The notes beneath the pieces were generated by a model. That model was given only the letters and a program-made list of their open reading frames with translations. It ran no database searches and was not told the origin of the DNA. Of a DNA stretch of 5,372 nucleotides, positions 4,313 to 5,372 are shown one piece after another (positions within the stretch are counted from its first letter, which is position 1; every line of letters begins with the position of its first letter). Origin of the DNA: Synechococcales cyanobacterium PMM_0003 (lineage in GTDB: Bacteria; Cyanobacteriota; Cyanobacteriia; Pseudanabaenales; Pseudanabaenaceae); contig CASBRC010000138.1 in the NCBI GenBank assembly GCA_949128015.1, positions 1-5,372 of the forward strand, in the 5' to 3' direction. The translations under genes and the position numbers were made by a program.

Positions 4313-5278
4313 TCAAGTTTTTAGATCCTCCAACTCAGCACTCGTCAGTCCAGTCATTTCACAAATTTTTAGATCGTCAAGAATACCCAGCAATTTCCTA
4401 GCAATTTCAACAGCTTTTCGTTGCTCACCTTCTTCTTGTCCTTGCGTTCTGCCCTGTTCCAGCCCTTGTTCTAGTCCTTGCTCTAGCCCTTGTTCCAGTC
4501 CTTGTTCTAGTCCTTGTTCCAGCCCTTGTTCCAGCCCTTGTTCTAGCCCCTGTCGCAAAGCTTTTGTAACCGCACCACGCTGATCTTGAATAAAAATTTC
4601 ACTTTTCTCCTGATCTTCTAATTCGTCAAGGGTCAAATTCGCTTGATTTGCGATATAAAAAGCTTTTTTGATTTCAGGTATAGTTTCCATCGCGGCAGGA
4701 ACATCGGTCAAGCTTCTAGCCCTGTTTAAGAAATACAACCATTTATCCACAATAGTTTCTAGTTCCAATAGCTTTTTCTTGAACTTAGGAAGCTCTACAA
4801 AAATTAATTCAATGTCGTAAATGGGATAGTCGATTAGGAAATCTTTTTCTTTGAGAACAAATGTGGAGCTAACATTACTTAATTCTGGAAACATCACGAA
4901 ATCAGTAATTGTCAATGCGATAACAGGATTGAGTAAATTGTAACTTTGTCCAGATGTGAGTTGGGTTGAATAAGACTTAGCGGCATTGTATAAAATCCGT
5001 TTTTCAAAGCCTTCCACATTCAATACTTGCATCTCGATGATGACAGTACGCTGCTCTCCTGTTTCACTATCTTTGATTTTTGCTTTAATGTCGAGGTAGG
5101 TGTCTTTAACGCCACGAATTTTGGGGGCGATGTAGGGATTGAGAATCTCTACATCATGAATGATCGGTTTTTCGTTGTAGATTAGAGCGTTCAGAAAACT
5201 AATCAAGATATCCTTGCTGTCTTCAGAACCGAATATCTTTTTGAAAGCAAAGTCTATTTTGGGGTTGATGAATATCAT
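4313..5278 (-). CDS. Rpn family recombination-promoting nuclease / PD-(D/E)XK putative transposase
   Basis: The 321-residue protein opens with INPKIDFAFKKIFGSEDSKD, the hallmark start of the Rpn/PDDEXK_2 putative transposase family (TIGR01784-like). The likely nuclease core is D9, then D63 in TYLDIKAKI, and E82-x-Q84 in VIIEMQV, where Gln replaces the usual Lys of the E-x-K motif, common in this family. YNAAKSYSTQLTSGQSY (97-113) and the following hydrophobic strand complete the fold. Residues about 150-235 form a helical region ending in acidic helices. Then come eight GLEQ repeats (244-275), an acidic Gln-rich link, and a C-terminal ARKLL..TGLTSAELEDL segment (293-319) typical of these proteins. 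Relatives in E. coli promote RecA-independent recombination and some limit phage. No transposon ends are visible, and a role in transposition is unproven. It has its own terminator and no HIP1 site, unlike most neighbours, so acquisition by transfer is possible. Confidence 0.9.
   Translation of the reverse strand: MIFINPKIDFAFKKIFGSEDSKDILISFLNALIYNEKPIIHDVEILNPYIAPKIRGVKDTYLDIKAKIKDSETGEQRTVIIEMQVLNVEGFEKRILYNAAKSYSTQLTSGQSYNLLNPVIALTITDFVMFPELSNVSSTFVLKEKDFLIDYPIYDIELIFVELPKFKKKLLELETIVDKWLYFLNRARSLTDVPAAMETIPEIKKAFYIANQANLTLDELEDQEKSEIFIQDQRGAVTKALRQGLEQGLEQGLEQGLEQGLEQGLEQGLEQGLEQGRTQGQEEGEQRKAVEIARKLLGILDDLKICEMTGLTSAELEDLKT
4454..4549. repeat. coding minisatellite, 8 x 12 bp (GLEQ)
   Basis: Eight 12-bp units run head to tail without a gap, each coding Gly-Leu-Glu-Gln on the minus strand (residues 244-275 of the Rpn-like protein). 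Units differ only at codon third positions: GGG/GGA, CTG/CTA, GAA/GAG and CAA/CAG. As the unit is a multiple of three, gain or loss of copies keeps the frame. A degenerate unit (GRTQ) follows at the C-terminal side. Confidence 0.97.
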
Positions 5279-5317
5279 GATTTTAAGACAGTTTTTTCAC
5301 GACTACATATCACCATA

Positions 5318-5345
5318 AGTATACCAACAGCATGATTAGGTACAA
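5318..5345 (-). promoter_or_regulatory. candidate promoter of the Rpn-like gene
   Basis: On the minus strand TTGTAC (5340-5345) precedes TATACT (5318-5323, five of six to consensus) by 16 nt. Transcription would begin near 5311, giving a leader of about 33 nt before the ATG at 5278. The -35 match is weak and no Shine-Dalgarno is visible. The remaining bases to the window edge (5346-5372) show nothing I can identify. Confidence 0.35.
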
Positions 5346-5372
5346 CAAAGCCCAAAAAGCTGTGGCGCACGC

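Noticed and set aside
4454..4549. CRISPR array
   Set aside because: The units are 12 bp, contiguous without spacers, and in frame within a protein gene.
4110..4583. Plus-strand open frame rich in SSPC repeats
   Set aside because: It is the antisense reading of the GLEQ minisatellite and crosses nth, a terminator and the Rpn-like gene. Its repeats follow from the 12-bp period, and no ribosome binding site or family match supports it.
4313..5278. Complete insertion sequence around the Rpn-like gene
   Set aside because: No terminal inverted repeats or target-site duplications are seen within the window; the right flank is cut at 5372, so this cannot be fully excluded.

Overview
The window looks like chromosomal DNA from a cyanobacterium. 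Three things support this: two photosystem I subunit genes (psaL and psaI), a secreted pentapeptide-repeat protein of the kind found in the thylakoid lumen, and six perfect copies of the cyanobacterial HIP1 octamer GCGATCGC in 5.4 kb (starts at 82, 456, 1519, 2462, 3560 and 3963), where chance predicts about 0.1. The Rpn-type protein and general style would suit a Pseudanabaena-like filamentous strain, but that is a weak guess from memory.

Layout, left to right. 1-596 (minus) is the N-terminal part of rsmB, an rRNA methyltransferase gene cut by the window edge. 597-852 is a divergent intergenic region with a candidate rsmB promoter, a spaced inverted repeat and two short tandem duplications. 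853-1956 (plus) is mraY, which makes lipid I for peptidoglycan. It converges on a pentapeptide-repeat gene (2020-2529, minus), and the two share a hairpin terminator at 1994-2021. Just upstream of the pentapeptide gene are two palindromes, then a strong terminator (2587-2620) that ends the psaL-psaI unit. psaI (2680-2802, 40 aa, very short) lies 71 nt downstream of psaL (2874-3350), both minus. The psaL leader holds a candidate promoter and a 10-bp direct repeat. nth (endonuclease III, minus) ends inside a perfect 21-bp stem-loop at 3479-3525. A long terminator (4227-4278) separates nth from the last gene, a Rpn/PD-(D/E)XK nuclease-transposase family protein (4313-5278, minus) with eight in-frame GLEQ repeats.

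Functionally this is mostly housekeeping: rRNA modification, cell wall synthesis, photosystem I assembly and base-excision repair. PsaL and PsaI are physical partners in photosystem I and are probably co-transcribed. The other genes appear to be separate transcription units, as most are bounded by terminators or face different ways. The Rpn-like gene is the one accessory-looking element: it has no HIP1 site, its own terminator and a candidate promoter, and belongs to a family linked to recombination and, in E. coli relatives, phage defence. I found no CRISPR array, tRNA, rRNA or clear novel multigene system. The most interesting leads are the synonymous-only GLEQ minisatellite, a possible internal start in the Rpn gene, and several unexplained palindromes and stem-loops around psaL, nth and the pentapeptide gene.
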